Positions 1 to 12,021 of a DNA stretch of 64,000 bases are shown one piece after another. A program made the position numbers and the translations under genes. Each line of letters starts with the position of its first letter. Position 1 is the stretch's first letter. Below the pieces are notes generated by a model, which had not been told where the DNA came from, searched no databases, and saw only the letters and a list, made by a program, of their open reading frames with translations. The stretch spans positions 789,501-853,500 of the forward strand of contig NC_090123.1 of the NCBI RefSeq assembly GCF_023973825.1, written 5' to 3'. The DNA is from Plasmodium brasilianum (taxonomy: Eukaryota; Apicomplexa; Aconoidasida; Haemosporida; Plasmodiidae).

Positions 1-2
1 TT

Positions 3-527
3 AAGAATTTTATAATAAGCTTCTTTAGAATACATAACTTTATCCAAAAGACGAGTTATCATAATAGTAGCACCTGCAGCAATGTTAACACTCCAAACGA
101 ATTTTTAAAAATTTTATTCGAGTTATATAATAAACGCAATATAGATGTCAAAGTAGAAGAGGAGCTGTATATTCTAGACAAATCATTAAAGAACTGCTAT
201 TACGATTATGATAGTTTAGATAACATAATATTTAATATAAAAAATAATATTTCCCATTTGAATAATAAAAATAAAATAAAATTTATTAACTTAGTTGCAA
301 AACTACGAAATGTTTACAACACGGGAGAACAAGGGATAACTCTGATAACCTCTAAAACAAAATTTATTGATGTCATGTTAAGGCAAATTTTAAGTGATTG
401 TGTATCATTTATAAACATGAAATATAAACTCGTGCCATGGAGTTTTAGGCATGTTTTATTACGTCATCAGCTGTACAGTCAGATTCATATGAGGGCATTG
501 CCAAACAAATGCGAATTGGGGGTTTAA
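3..527 (+). CDS. 3' part of a hypothetical protein gene, cut by window edge
   Basis: A reading frame is open from base 3 to the stop at 525-527, giving 174 residues with no start codon, so this is the C-terminal part of a gene that begins outside the window. The first in-window ATG in frame comes late, so an internal start is unlikely. Composition is ordinary for Plasmodium (N, K, I, L, Y) without homopolymer runs. The C-terminal half (…NAKLRNVYNTG-like region, then SWRHVLLRHQLYSQIHMR-like region) is compact and basic and resembles a folded domain. I recognise no family. A distant organelle helical-repeat/RAP type protein is possible but not shown. A splice to a further exon near 630-720 cannot be excluded, because that stretch is also open in several frames. 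Confidence 0.6.
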   Translation, partial: KNFIISFFRIHNFIQKTSYHNSSTCSNVNTPNEFLKILFELYNKRNIDVKVEEELYILDKSLKNCYYDYDSLDNIIFNIKNNISHLNNKNKIKFINLVAKLRNVYNTGEQGITLITSKTKFIDVMLRQILSDCVSFINMKYKLVPWSFRHVLLRHQLYSQIHMRALPNKCELGV

Positions 528-548
528 AAAAGGGCTTAACACGTGTAT

Positions 549-583
<35 letters not shown>

Positions 584-2538
584 TTATGTGTCTGTGTGTA
601 CGAACTAACGTATATCAAAAATTTTGCTTATCATTGGAAAGAACGTTATTACAAATGTATATGCAACTGTACAAACCATTCCCGTGCTACGAAGTAATTG
701 GATAACGAATGTGAGAATATTAATCATAATTACTCGCTCATGCATTATTCTATTTTGATTTGCTCTATTTTATTTATTCATTCAATCATCCATTCATTCA
801 TTTATTTGTTTTTTGTTTTTTGTTTTTTGTTGTTTTTTTTTTTTTTTTTTTATATAGCCAAATTGCGAACGAAAAATGCCCTTACAACATGCACTGTTCA
901 TGTAATTTACACACCGTTTTTGCTTTCCTTGGATAAATTTCATTTTAACCCTTAATTAGCTTTTCTTTTAATAAACAATACATAAATATTTTCCCATTTT
1001 TAAAACAAATTTCTTTTCTATTTGATTCAATTTCGCTTTAAATGTATCTTCTACATTCTAATTACCATTTTGGCTTTCGCAAAAAAAAGAAAAAAACAAA
1101 AAAATTAGACTAGTAGTCCTTTTTATTTCTTTACGTAATTTCCGTATGGGAATTTTTTTTCTTTTTTAAGCTTAAGGAAAAATTAGAACAGAACAAAATC
1201 GAATCATAAAATTTTCAAATATTTATAAAATTTTTAGTATAATTGGTTATATTGTTTACTATTACGTGGTATAAGTGTTAGTAGATAAATTGTCCACTAT
1301 AAAGGAGGATTGCACACAAATTACGTACAAAAGTAAAACATGTTAATTTGTATTCACGTTGCTTTATGGTATGACCTTTTAATAATACTCTATATTAGCA
1401 ATATATCCTAAAAGTTGCATACTTATTATTCCCTTTTTCCTTTTATTTATTTTTTTTTTTTTTCTTATTAAATAGATTGAACATTTTAATAAAATATCTC
1501 TAGAAGATAAAAAAAGAAAAAAAAAAGAAGAAAAATAAAGGATAACCCCCCAATTAACTAATTTTATAAATAACAATCTTCATAAAATGTATACTTGCAA
1601 AAGAAAAAAAATACCATTTCAAACAAGTACAAATATAATAATACAAACATAATATTACAAATTTATCATGAAATAAAATAAAAATTAAAAAAAATGCTCC
1701 AACCTGAGTGATAGTTCAACGACACTTCAAAAAGCAGAGAACACAAAAAATGTTCACTATATATATATAAATATATATATATATATAATATATATGTATG
1801 TATGTATGTATGTATTTATGTATGTATTGATGTATGTATTGATGTATGTATTGATGTATATATCATACACATAGCTACGTATGCACTTGAAATAGGGGTA
1901 TATATTTATTAAATATGGGCTACAAATTTTTTTTTTTTTTCTAATCCTTCGTTTTTACTTTGCAGGGAAGGCAACAATCACCCCAGTAATTTTGTTCCTC
2001 GATGAAAGCCAAATTTAAAAATAGAGCAAATTTCATTCGAGAATAAATACATATATTTATATATATATATATAACACTACCGCAATAAATGTATACAGTA
2101 TGTATTTATAAAATTTTTCCAATTGAGGGTAGATTATTGCATATGCATATAAGAGAATAACAAAAGTACATCGATACGCCTTTCCAAAAAAAAAAAAAAT
2201 TGCAAAAAAAAAATAGCGCAACAAGAAAATATATTATTATATTCAACCAGTTGGGTGAGTTCAATAGATGCTTCTCTGAAGTACGTTCGTTCAAAAAAAA
2301 AAAAAAAAAATTATTTTTAGTTACATAAGCATTCCTATATCTCGAATACTTCTTTCTTTGGGAAAAAAAAAAAAAAAATTAGGAAAATTAAAAAAATTTA
2401 ATATACTTAATTTGTTAAATTTCATAACAATTTAAAAATTAAAGAGGAGTAAAGGAAAAAAAAACACATAGAAGATTCCTTGAGAGTTTATTTGCAGTTT
2501 TTAAAAAATTTTAGAATTTTCAAGTACAAAAATCACCA
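528..2538. other. Intergenic region upstream of RPL12
   Basis: No gene recognised. It holds a TA run (about 550-580), a (TATG)n run at about 1795-1860, several poly-dT/dA tracts, and the RPL12 5' flank. A short segment at about 630-720 is open in three frames and has no convincing splice partner. A possible acceptor at about 1964 (pyrimidines then TTTGCAG) could belong to a 5' UTR intron of RPL12. Confidence 0.5.
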
Positions 2539-3444
2539 ATGGCAAAAAGACCAGATCCCAACGAAATAAAATATGGTAATTTCCTTTTTTTTTTTTTTTT
2601 TTTTTTTTTTACTGTTGTTTTATATATTTTGTGCATTTTTTTGTACATTTTTATGGACATACGGCTTACTTCTGTTGCTGTTTGAGTTCTATCCACATTT
2701 TCTTTTGTTTTTAAAAAGTATGTCCCTGGAAAAGGAGATCATTTTTATTATTCCCCCCACTGTACATACATATATGTGCATATATATAATTATCTTTATT
2801 TGTATTTATGTACATGCGCGTATGTATTTACCCCTTTTTGCTTATTACACAGTGTTATGAAGCATGCTCTTTTTTGTTGTTATAATCAATACAAAGAGTG
2901 TGTGAAATTTGTATATGTAATTACAGTGATACTTACGTACTCATATAACATTAACTTGTACATGTTTCTATCTCGACTGGTAGTTTTCATCAGGCAAGTA
3001 GGAGGTGAGGTAGGGGCTTCGTCTGTTTTATCCCCCAAATTAGGTCCACTCGGTTTATCCCCCAAAAAAGTTGGAGATGATATAGCAAAAGAAACACAAT
3101 CATGGAAAGGGTTAAAGATATGCGTAAAATTAACTATTCAAAACAGACAAGCTAAAATAGAAGTAGTACCAACGTCAGCATCTTTAATCTTAAAAGAATT
3201 AAATGAAGCACCTAGGGATAGAAAGAAAGTGAAAAACATTAAACATAATGGAAACTTAAAATTAGAACAAGTTTATTCTATTGCTAGATTGATGAAAGAG
3301 AAATCTAGGGCAAAAGAATTTAAAGGAACAGTTAAAGAAATGCTAGGGACCTGTAACTCAATTGGTTGTACTGTAGATGGAAAAAAACCTACAACCATTC
3401 AAGAGATGATAGACTCTGGTGAAATTAATGTACCAGATAGCTAA
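2539..3444 (+). CDS. RPL12: 60S ribosomal protein L12 (uL11), two exons
   Basis: Exons are 2539-2575 and 2984-3444, joined across a GT..AG intron with a long poly-T tract. The junction is in phase 1 (codon GTT across it) and restores the family sequence from the start [12 protein letters not shown] into [12 protein letters not shown]. The product is 165 residues, the usual length for eukaryotic uL11. The N-terminal domain ([16 protein letters not shown]) and the C-terminal rRNA-binding domain (ending near [16 protein letters not shown]) are intact. uL11 forms the base of the ribosomal stalk in the GTPase-associated centre and contacts elongation factors. It lies upstream of RPL2 on the same strand, 2.1 kb apart, each gene presumably with its own promoter. 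The ORF reading upstream through the intron is an artefact. Confidence 0.97.
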
Positions 3445-3928
3445 GTCAAAATTGCAACCCTTTTGTTTTATCCGTATCACCTGTGTGCATAATATGTTTA
3501 GTGGTATTCCATCGAACTCTTACCGAAAGTCGTAGTTTCATAGCTAATAAATGGAATAGCAAAAATAGAGAAGAGAAGAAGAAATAGTAGACCGCTTTTT
3601 TTTTTTTTTTTTTTTTAAAAAAAACAAAAGAAAAAAAATAAAACAAAATATATGTAACACTGATGATTGGTAAGAAGGAATTATAATAAGGTTCTCAAAA
3701 TTATATAGCACACAAATTAATTAGGAAAAAAAAAAAAAAAGAAAAAGGATATTGTAAATAACAAATTGTAAATATTAAATAATAAATGATAAACGAATTA
3801 CTTGCGATTTCAATCCTTACAGTTTTTATTTTTAATTCTCATTTATTTTTTTTATATGTTTTCTCCATTATTTTTTTTCATTTTTTTTCTTCATTTTTTT
3901 TTCCATTTTTTTTCTCTATTTTTTTTTT

Positions 3929-3976
<48 letters not shown>

Positions 3977-4654
3977 TTCCCCTATTCATATGCATAAACC
4001 AGAATAACAATATTAAATTTTTAAAAAATTACCCTTCCTTTTTTATATATGCACACATTCTTAGTGTGATTATATGCAACACATATTTTATTTTTATTAT
4101 TTTTTTTTTTTTATATGCTTTATTTACCAATAATAATCCTTTATTTTATAAAGTACTAACACTATGCGAGAAGGTGTGTACCTTTATACCCATATCATCA
4201 GTAGCGCTATGCGTTAAATGGTTAGAAGCACGTATGTATGTTTGCATGTACTAGCAGACGTATAGCCATTAAAACCACAAAAATAGCACGTTCATATGTA
4301 TATGGTGTAAAATAGAGTAACCAATACCACCACAACTGCTATCACAGGTACTACCGTTTAACAGGACCGTGCTTAATTTGTTTTTAAAAATAACGCGACG
4401 CTAATAAAAGAGTGATTTCCACAAATGTTATAAGGTGTGGTACCCTCTCAATATATGTTTTCGTATTTGATGGTAATATATGTTCAGCGATATTTGTTCT
4501 ACTAGGTAATGTTCGTTTTAATTAATATTTGTATATCTTTTCATGCTATTTCACCTTTCTCATACAAATAACACATGCTATTTTATTAATTATTATTTTA
4601 TTCTTTGCAAGTACGTCATTTAGTAGTAATTCATTTTGATCATGAGTTAAATCT
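3445..4654. other. RPL12 3' flank with long poly-T tract
   Basis: It contains the 3' flank of RPL12 and a phenylalanine-coding poly-T tract (about 3880-3975). A segment at about 4140-4240 is open on the plus strand and reads protein-like, but no splice model closes it. No gene is assigned. Confidence 0.4.
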
Positions 4655-4742
4655 ATGTGTTATACTTTTTGCCGCGCTCATAGAGCTATATGGTGTTTTC
4701 CCCTTACCAAGGGTAAACCCTTATGTATATTACATATATGGG

Positions 4743-4783
<41 letters not shown>

Positions 4784-4888
4784 TATGTATGTTTTTTTTT
4801 TTTTTTTTCTTTTTGCCTAATTATTTCATTAGAGAGTAGAAATCCCACATCATTTAGTCCCTACATATCAGTACCTATTTTGCAATAG
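4655..4888 (+). CDS. Possible small two-exon gene
   Basis: An ATG at 4655 opens a frame that stays open to a TAG at 4886-4888. Reading through gives 77 residues, with a central Y/I/F-rich stretch made by TA repeats and poly-T. A better model removes 4713-4832: donor GTAAAC after the first G of a codon, acceptor TTTCATTAG after a T-rich tract, phase 1 on both sides. This yields 37 residues, with first exon MCYTFCRAHRAIWCFPLTK and second exon SRNPTSFSPYISVPILQ. The intron length is a multiple of three, so both versions stay in frame. It lies between RPL12 and RPL2 on the same strand. I know no family. It could be chance or part of a larger gene with upstream exons around 4150. Confidence 0.28.
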
Positions 4889-5601
4889 TATATAAACGCT
4901 CCTTTTGAGTTGCCCATTTTAACCTCTTAAATCACCTCATATATGTAAAAAAAAAAAAAATAAGCAAATAAATAGCAACATATTTAGTGCATACATAAAT
5001 ATACATATATATCTCTATATATATATATGTACACTTTTTTTATCACAGTAGTAATATTATAATAGAAATTATTGCTCGAGAAAAACTGAATTTTTGTATT
5101 CCGTTATTTTTTTTCTTCTTTTTTCTTTATTTTTTGCTAAAAGCTATAAGTACTATTATGTTCCTAAATTTTTTTAAGAGGTGCAGCGAACATCTTTAAG
5201 GTTTGGAGGCCTAGTAGAAAAATAAGAAAAAAAAAATTGAAAAAAAATAATTCAAAATATTATGCACAATATTACGAAAAAGTTATGAACAATTACGAAC
5301 AAAAGTATGATCAAATTTATGATCAAAATTATGATCAAAATTATGATCAAAATTATGATCAAAATTATGAACAATATTATGAACAATATTATGAACAATA
5401 TTATGAACAATATTATGAACAATATTATAAGTACATATTGAAGAGAATTTCTCTTTGTTTTTTTTAAATACGGAGCAGCTTTTAAGAATAAAATTAAAGC
5501 AACTTTAACAGTTTGTCAGTTTTATGATTTGTCAGTTTTACAAACTACAAAATTTACAAGGTGCATATTTTTAGCAAGTTAAGAATAATCCATTCCTCAA
5601 A
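4889..5601. other. RPL2 upstream region
   Basis: This is the probable promoter and 5' leader of RPL2. It holds poly-A/T tracts, TA repeats and the 12-bp array listed separately. No gene recognised. Confidence 0.5.
5305..5430 (+). repeat. 12-bp minisatellite, about ten copies in two variants
   Basis: The first block repeats TATGATCAAAAT and the second TATGAACAATAT, so one variant gave way to the other along the array. The unit is a multiple of three, so a frame from 5237 to 5467 runs through as YDQN then YEQY repeats (about 76 residues). It ends 135 bp before the RPL2 start codon, inside its probable 5' leader. Coding is doubtful because nothing outside the repeat looks like a protein. Confidence 0.85.
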
Positions 5602-6702
5602 ATGGGAAGAGTTATAAGAGGTAAACATTTTAACATATGTCGCAAGTGTTTATGAAAAGCAAGGGAATATGTATATTTTTTATTCGTTTGACTAAAATAA
5701 GGCCGCAAACGATCGAATGAACTGCATGTTGTATATAATGTACTTGCACATATATGCGAGCATACATACTTATACACGTATACATGTACAAGTGTGCACT
5801 GGCGTGTTATTTATATAGCTTCCTACCGTGTATTCGGTTCCGTTCAGTTATATACCTTGTAAGGACACGGGTATATCATTTCCCATTCGCATTTTCAATA
5901 ATTTAATTTTGTCCTCCTTTTTCTTCTCATACATTTAGGTCAAAGAAAAGGTAGAGGATCCATCTTTCGATCACACAACCATCATAGAAAGGGAGCGGCA
6001 AAATTACGCCACTTAGATTTTTGTGAGAAAAAGGGATATATTAAAGGATTGATAAAAGATATTATACATGATCCTGGTAGAGGTGCACCATTAGCGAAAG
6101 TAATATTTAAAAGAACAGAGAAATATGGAAAAAAAGAAGAATTAATGGTAGCAACAGAAGGAATGTTTACGGGTCAATATATTTCATGTGGAACAAAAGC
6201 TCCATTATCAGTAGGTAATGTATTACCAATAGGAAAAATGCCAGAAGGTACTCTAATATGTAATTTAGAGCATAGAACTGGTAATAGGGGTACATTAGTA
6301 AAAGCATCTGGTTGTTATGCAACAGTAGTTGGTCAATCAGAAGATGGTAAGAAAACGAAAGTTCGTTTACCATCTGGTGCTAAAAAAACAATTGATGCTA
6401 GAGCAAGAGCAATGGTTGGTGTAGTAGGAGGAGGAGGACGTATTGATAAACCTATATTAAAAGCAGGAGTAGCACATCATAAATACAAAGTTAAAAGGAA
6501 CTGCTGGCCAAAAGTTAGAGGTGTAGCTATGAACCCTGTTGATCACCCACATGGTGGTGGTAACCATCAACACATAGGTCATCCATCCACTGTATCAAGA
6601 AGTGCTCCTGCAGGACAAAAGGTTGGTTTGATTGCTGCCAGAAGAACGGGATTGTTAAGAGGTGCAAAGAAGACCAAGTTGGTCGGTAAAACGGAAGATT
6701 AG
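5602..6702 (+). CDS. RPL2: 60S ribosomal protein L2 (uL2), two exons
   Basis: Exon 1 is only 19 nt (5602-5620, MGRVIR plus one base) and exon 2 is 5939-6702. The intron (5621-5938) starts GTAAAC and ends ACATTTAG, phase 1, giving [16 protein letters not shown], the canonical uL2 start. The product is 260 residues, the usual length. The signature histidine-rich loop near the C-terminus ([16 protein letters not shown]) is present. This loop reaches the peptidyl-transferase region, and uL2 is needed for subunit association and peptide-bond formation. The C-terminus ends in the basic tail expected for uL2. The ATG at 6049 is internal and not the true start. Confidence 0.97.
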
Positions 6703-7512
6703 TCAACCTCTATTTAAGGGGGAAATGGAAGTAGCTAGGGGTGCTTGCGTATATAACATGTATATATATATATATATATATATATCGCGCACACTTTTAT
6801 TGGGTGCACGTGCAGTTTTAATGGAAAAACGGACATGTAGAGTTAATGCGCGTGAAGGAGAATTATCTTTTTATTAATTTCCCATTTTTGTATTTTCTGC
6901 CCTATTCCCATGAATAACAGTTTTGCCTATATATTTATATCTCTGTACCTTTTTTTTTTTTTCATAATGCCCAATTTTATATAAATGCGCACATTGTGGA
7001 AGGATCTTACTTTATATATATGTATACGGGTATATATATATATACAAAAAACTCACCCATTATTTATTGAAATATTTAAAAAAGGAAATTATTTAATGCT
7101 ATAAATTATTTTTGTTGTTGTGCTGCACATTTTCTTTGTTCAAATGTGGAAAAGAATAAGTAGTATTGTACATATATGGATAATGCATTACTGCAAGTAG
7201 GTTCTACTGGCAATTTTTTTGATTTTTGAAAAATTTAAAGTGAACCTTTCTGAATGGATAAATTTACCATCTTTTTACTACATATGTGATATCAGGTGCA
7301 TATCCTTATTTGTTACATTGGATGTAACATAATTTTACGAATAGAAAGCAGATTCATCCCGCATACAGAGAAGCCTCTTTCGCTCTCTCTCTCTCTATAT
7401 ATATATATATGCTCGTTGACGTATGTGTATATGTACGGGAATGTTAAAATATTTGTTAAAATATATTAACAAATGATACCTTAATAATTTCCCATATCGC
7501 TATAAGAGAATA
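6703..7512. other. Intergenic, RPL2 3' flank
   Basis: TA repeats, a short CT run (about 7380-7400) and mixed sequence. No gene is supported. A short minus-strand open segment near 7235-7290 has no splice partner I can find. Confidence 0.4.
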
Positions 7513-8506
7513 ATGGTGTTTAGTATAACATATCAACAACTTTTTAAAAATCGTGATTAATTTATTAAAACTGAACATAGTATATACCACGCTATAATTG
7601 TATAAGAAATGAGAATAAGGGATGTTTTGTTTTGTTTTGTTTTGTTTTTTTTCTAGCGCTTTCTAGTCAATTGTTTATAATCTTACCATTTTTCAATAAA
7701 TATTCGAATTTGGTACATTTATTATCTTCAAAAGGATTAAAAAAAAGAGAAAAAGAAGGTAAAATAATAAATATTTTCAACAAATTATAAATAAAAATTA
7801 TGAAAGAGCAAAATATAATATATTTTTATAGTAATTATTTAATACAAGCTTAGGAGTTTTTATAAAAAAATACAAAAAATATTTTGCATGTGTTAAATTT
7901 TCCTCTTTGTTAAAATAATTTCCTTATACATTTTAGGATCATATAAGATAGGTGTAAATGTCCCTGTAATATTTTTCTTCTACCCGGCAGTCATAAATTT
8001 CAGTGGATATTTATACGCGCACACATACATATACATGCAAACGTACATACTTATACATGCAAACGTACATACATATACATGCAAACATACATACATATAC
8101 ATGCAAACATACATACATATACATGCAAACATACATACATATACATGCAAACATACATACATATACATGCAAACATACATACATATACATGCATACATAC
8201 ATACATACATACATAAATGCACATTTTTATTTTACAGAGTATGCACAATTTAAAATTTTAACAAAGTATAACTAAAAGATGCGCTATGCGAACCTTCCGT
8301 GGGAAAATTGTAAATAGCCACACACACATACCCTTATGTATATATATATATATACATACTAACATATTTTTGTATATAGTAACATGTGCGTATTCCCCGT
8401 TTGCTAATCTATGAATTATGTACAAATTTACGGCTAAATGCCTTTCCAATTTCTTTCTTTTCATCAAATTAGGAATAATAATATTTTTAAGGGCGGCTTT
8501 ACATAA
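7513..8506 (+). CDS. Candidate small five-exon gene, unknown product
   Basis: Proposed exons are 7513-7552, 7657-7758, 7937-7951, 8238-8265 and 8473-8506. Donors are GTGATT, GTAAAA, GTGTAA and GTATAA. Acceptors are T-rich (TTTTTTCTAG, ATACATTTTAG, TTTATTTTACAG, TTCATCAAATTAG). Phases match at every junction (1,1,1,2), giving 72 residues. Exon 1 reads MVFSITYQQLFKN. Exon 2 is the strongest, 33 codons of which about 85% end in A or T as in real genes of this window (…FFNKYSNLVHLLSSKG…KKREKEG). An alternative third exon running to 8002 also stays in phase and gives 89 residues. The gene could instead stop at 8272-8274. The hydrophobic stretch LFIILPFF followed by a basic segment would suit an organelle or membrane peptide, but no family is recognised. 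It lies between RPL2 and AP2-O2. Confidence 0.5.
8022..8214. repeat. 20-bp minisatellite in a probable intron
   Basis: The unit ACATACATATACATGCAAAC is repeated about eight times. It is open in several frames on both strands as Y/T/H/M- or C/V/Y/M-rich strings, which is typical of tandem repeats and not of a gene. In the proposed model for 7513-8506 it lies in the third intron. Confidence 0.9.
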
Positions 8507-8673
8507 TTTTATTTAAAAAGGGGTTATTAAATCTTTTTCTTTTTTTTTTTTTCCCCCTCACAAATGCGCGTAAAATAGTAATTTACACATAAAATGTGGG
8601 AAAAAAAAAAAAAAAATTTATTTTACAATTTTGCATGAACAGTTCAGATCGAATGTGACGACAATAAATAACA

Positions 8674-10053
8674 ATGGCTAGTAAAGATGATAATAACGTG
8701 AACTCAAGTTTACATAAGAAATTTGTATCATCCCTTTTTAGGTAGAGGAGTTAACTTGAATTGTTCTATTTATTTTTTCAAGTTACATGTTTTTAAAAGT
8801 TTACTACTTTTGCTTTTTATTTTTAACAGTAGTTTTGATGCACATCTGAGTTTACGTAAAAAGAAAATAACGATATGGAAAAAAAAAAAAAAAAAAAAAT
8901 ACATAATATTACATGTATATATATATATGTATATATATATATATGTATACATCTATTAGTTTATTTTCCCAAACTAAGTGTTAAGCTATTTATTGAAATT
9001 GGATTTCTTTTTGTTCAAATATACAAACATAAATATATTTTATACTTACATATAAACATACATATAAGTATATATATATTTTTTTCCTTATAACATTTTA
9101 AATGTGTACACGTATGCATACGCCAAACTTTTGCAAAACGCATTTTTCTTTTTCTTTTTCTTTCAAATGAGAGTTTCTCAAAAGAATGCTGACATACGTG
9201 TAACATTTTTTATTATTTTTTATTTCAAATTATATATTTTTTTTTTTTTAACTTACATGCACACGAAAGCAAAATCACTTTTTCAAAGTAGGCTAAGTTC
9301 TTTACACTTTTTTTTTTTTTTTTTTTTTTTCAACTTCGAAAAGTGAATATATTATCAGAAAGGAGCCATACGCACATATATATATGTTGATATATACCAT
9401 ATAATACATCATGCATACACATATATATGATATTTAATAGTTTTTTGCTTAATCCTTTATATTTATTGTTTTTACTTCATCTATTTTATTTTATTATATA
9501 TATTTTTTTTCTTTAAGTAAACATTTCCTAGTATGAATATCTCATCGTTATATTTCGTGGTAAAATGAATAGAATAAAGCGTCAATTAAGTACTTTAACG
9601 AATTTCTTTTTTGTTTTTTTGTTTTTTTTTTTATTCTTTTTTGTAACAATTTCTTTTTTCTAATATTTGCACTGTAGCATTAGTTATATATGTATATATA
9701 TATATATACGTGTATATATATAATATATATATATATAAATACGTAAAATATTCACTGTTTTTTTTCCTTTTTTTTTTTTTTTTTTTTTAGTCATGTTTCA
9801 TGAATTGTATATGTTACATAATTTAAGAAAAAAAAGAAAGACAAAAATAAAAAAAACAAAAAAAGATGAAAAAAAAAAAAAAAGAAAAAATCTTAAGATA
9901 CCAAGATATATATATACATATATTATCAAGTTTATTTTTATAAAATTTATCACAAGTTGCTTTTTTTTTTTTATATTTTTATTTTGTATTTTTGAATGAA
10001 AGTATATTTTCTTTTTAGTGCATAATCATGAACAAGAAAAAAATTGTTTATAA
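8674..10053 (+). CDS. Candidate small five-exon gene, unknown product
   Basis: The ATG at 8674 has a favourable context (AACAATGG) and opens a compositionally normal exon (8674-8741, MASKDDNNVNSSLHKKFVSS then LF). Further proposed exons are 8830-8855 (acceptor TTTTTAACAG), 9174-9199, 9791-9806 (acceptor after a long poly-T) and 10019-10053 (acceptor TTCTTTTTAG). Donors are GTAGAG, GTAAAA, GTAACA and GTATAT. All phases match and the product is 56 residues. The middle reads SSFDAHLSLLSQKNADIR and the end SCFMNLHNHEQEKNCL. Exons 1, 2 and 5 look best. The 26-nt exon 3 and 16-nt exon 4 are uncertain, and alternative acceptors two bases apart exist at exon 3. No family recognised. It starts 168 bp after the stop of the preceding candidate, which is unusually close, so the two models may need revision together. 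Confidence 0.33.
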
Positions 10054-10686
10054 GTGGTAGATGCTATCCTTGTATAATACTACACATCGATCAGTATACA
10101 TACCTTTGGGTAGATATATGGAAATTTACATGTGTAATGGAAACAAACCTGTATAAATATATAAGTATTTATGTGTAAAAAAAATATTTATTTATTCATG
10201 CGCATGACTGTACATATATGCATCATAACAGTGATAATAAAACATTGAAATGTACACACACAAAAACGGAAATTATTCTGTTATAAGGAAAAATAAAACT
10301 GATATTTCGCTGAAAAAAAAAAAAAAAATGAAGACCATATTTGTGTGACATTTTAATTATACATATAATATTATATATGCGTATGTACGTGTATATATAT
10401 ACATATATACATATATACGTATGTATGTATTTTTTTTTTTTTTTTATTTGCAAGTATGCCATATGTGATTATTTTGGAAAATATAAAATTAAATATTTGA
10501 GTTGTATTTTTCATTTGTTTTTACACCAGTGATTTTGTATTTTACACACATTAAAAATTCTTAAATTTTATATCCCATTGTACTTTCACATAATTATATA
10601 TGTTTGACTTGTACATGTACTTCTCTTTTTTTGTGTTCAAAAAAAATAAGTATATATGTTAAAAAAAAAAAAAAATGTGTAAACAT

Positions 10687-10723
<37 letters not shown>

Positions 10724-11132
10724 TAATAAAATTATGCTACAAAATGTTTTTCACATATTCTGCTTCTATTAGTATGAAATGTTACATATTTTACATTAAC
10801 ATAAGCAAATGAAAAATTAAGACAAGTATTATCGATTTTTGTGTTTGTACAAGTACTTTTATTACATATATATGCATATATATATACGTATGTGTTTATA
10901 TAAAAGTTTTATTCATATCTTAATTTTTAATTTCTTGCACGGAAAATTATTTAAGTAGCATAAGAACAATCCAATAAATATGTTTACAATACGTGCAATT
11001 ATTTTTTATTGTTTTTGAAAAATAAGGCAATTGTTTTAATTAACATGAAAGGTTGTATGAGGTTCCATAAAAGTAAAAAATAAACACAAACATACATGAA
11101 CACGTGTACATATTTATGTATGTATATATTTT

Positions 11133-11169
<37 letters not shown>

Positions 11170-11958
11170 GCATATGTGTAAATACATATAACAATTAAAG
11201 TTGTAATATACTAATTTTAATACTTTCACATACTTGCATTCTGCACTCTGCATTTTGCATTTTTTTTTTTAATGATTATAATGCAGAAATAAAAGAATAT
11301 AGAAAAATGAAAAGATAAATAATTGTTTTATTTATCTTCATTATAGAGCAATAAATGTGTACATTTGCGTAAATTTATCTGTGTTCGCATATGTATACGT
11401 ATACATATGCATATATTTACATATGCATACATTTACATATGCATGTATGTACATAAGCATATATATACATATACTTACATTTATGTGCTGCATCCTTAAG
11501 GTGCTAGCGAAATGTTTGTTTACATCAAATTGTAACGTTTTAACTTATTCATATTGAACGATGGGGAAATGTTACAATACGAATAAATAATTATTTTAAG
11601 AAATAAAAAAAAATTATGTAAATATAATAGATATATCATATGCTGTATTTTTGAAATTAATATTTTATTACGTAAGTATAAACGATGCTTTATATTTGTA
11701 TGTGTTCATAGACGTGCACACGAATATGCTTACGTGTACAGGTATGCATACATACAAACGTACACATAGGTGTATATATATATATAAGTACATACTCTTG
11801 AGTAGCTCATACGCACAGTTATGTCTTTTATTATATTTATTTTTTTTTTGTGACTTGAAATATTAAAAAAAAAAAAATAATAATTAGATTTTTTCAGACA
11901 TATTAGTTCAACATTGAAAAATTTTAAAATTGTGTTAAATTGTACAGAATTATGTGAG

Positions 11959-12021
<63 letters not shown>

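Noticed and set aside
8022..8214. CRISPR-like regular repeat array
   Set aside because: There are no unique spacers. The units are directly adjacent, and the host is a eukaryote.
8003..8275. Overlapping ORFs of 65-90 residues on both strands
   Set aside because: They are produced by a 20-bp tandem repeat lacking stop codons in several frames. Only 8238-8265 is proposed as exon sequence.
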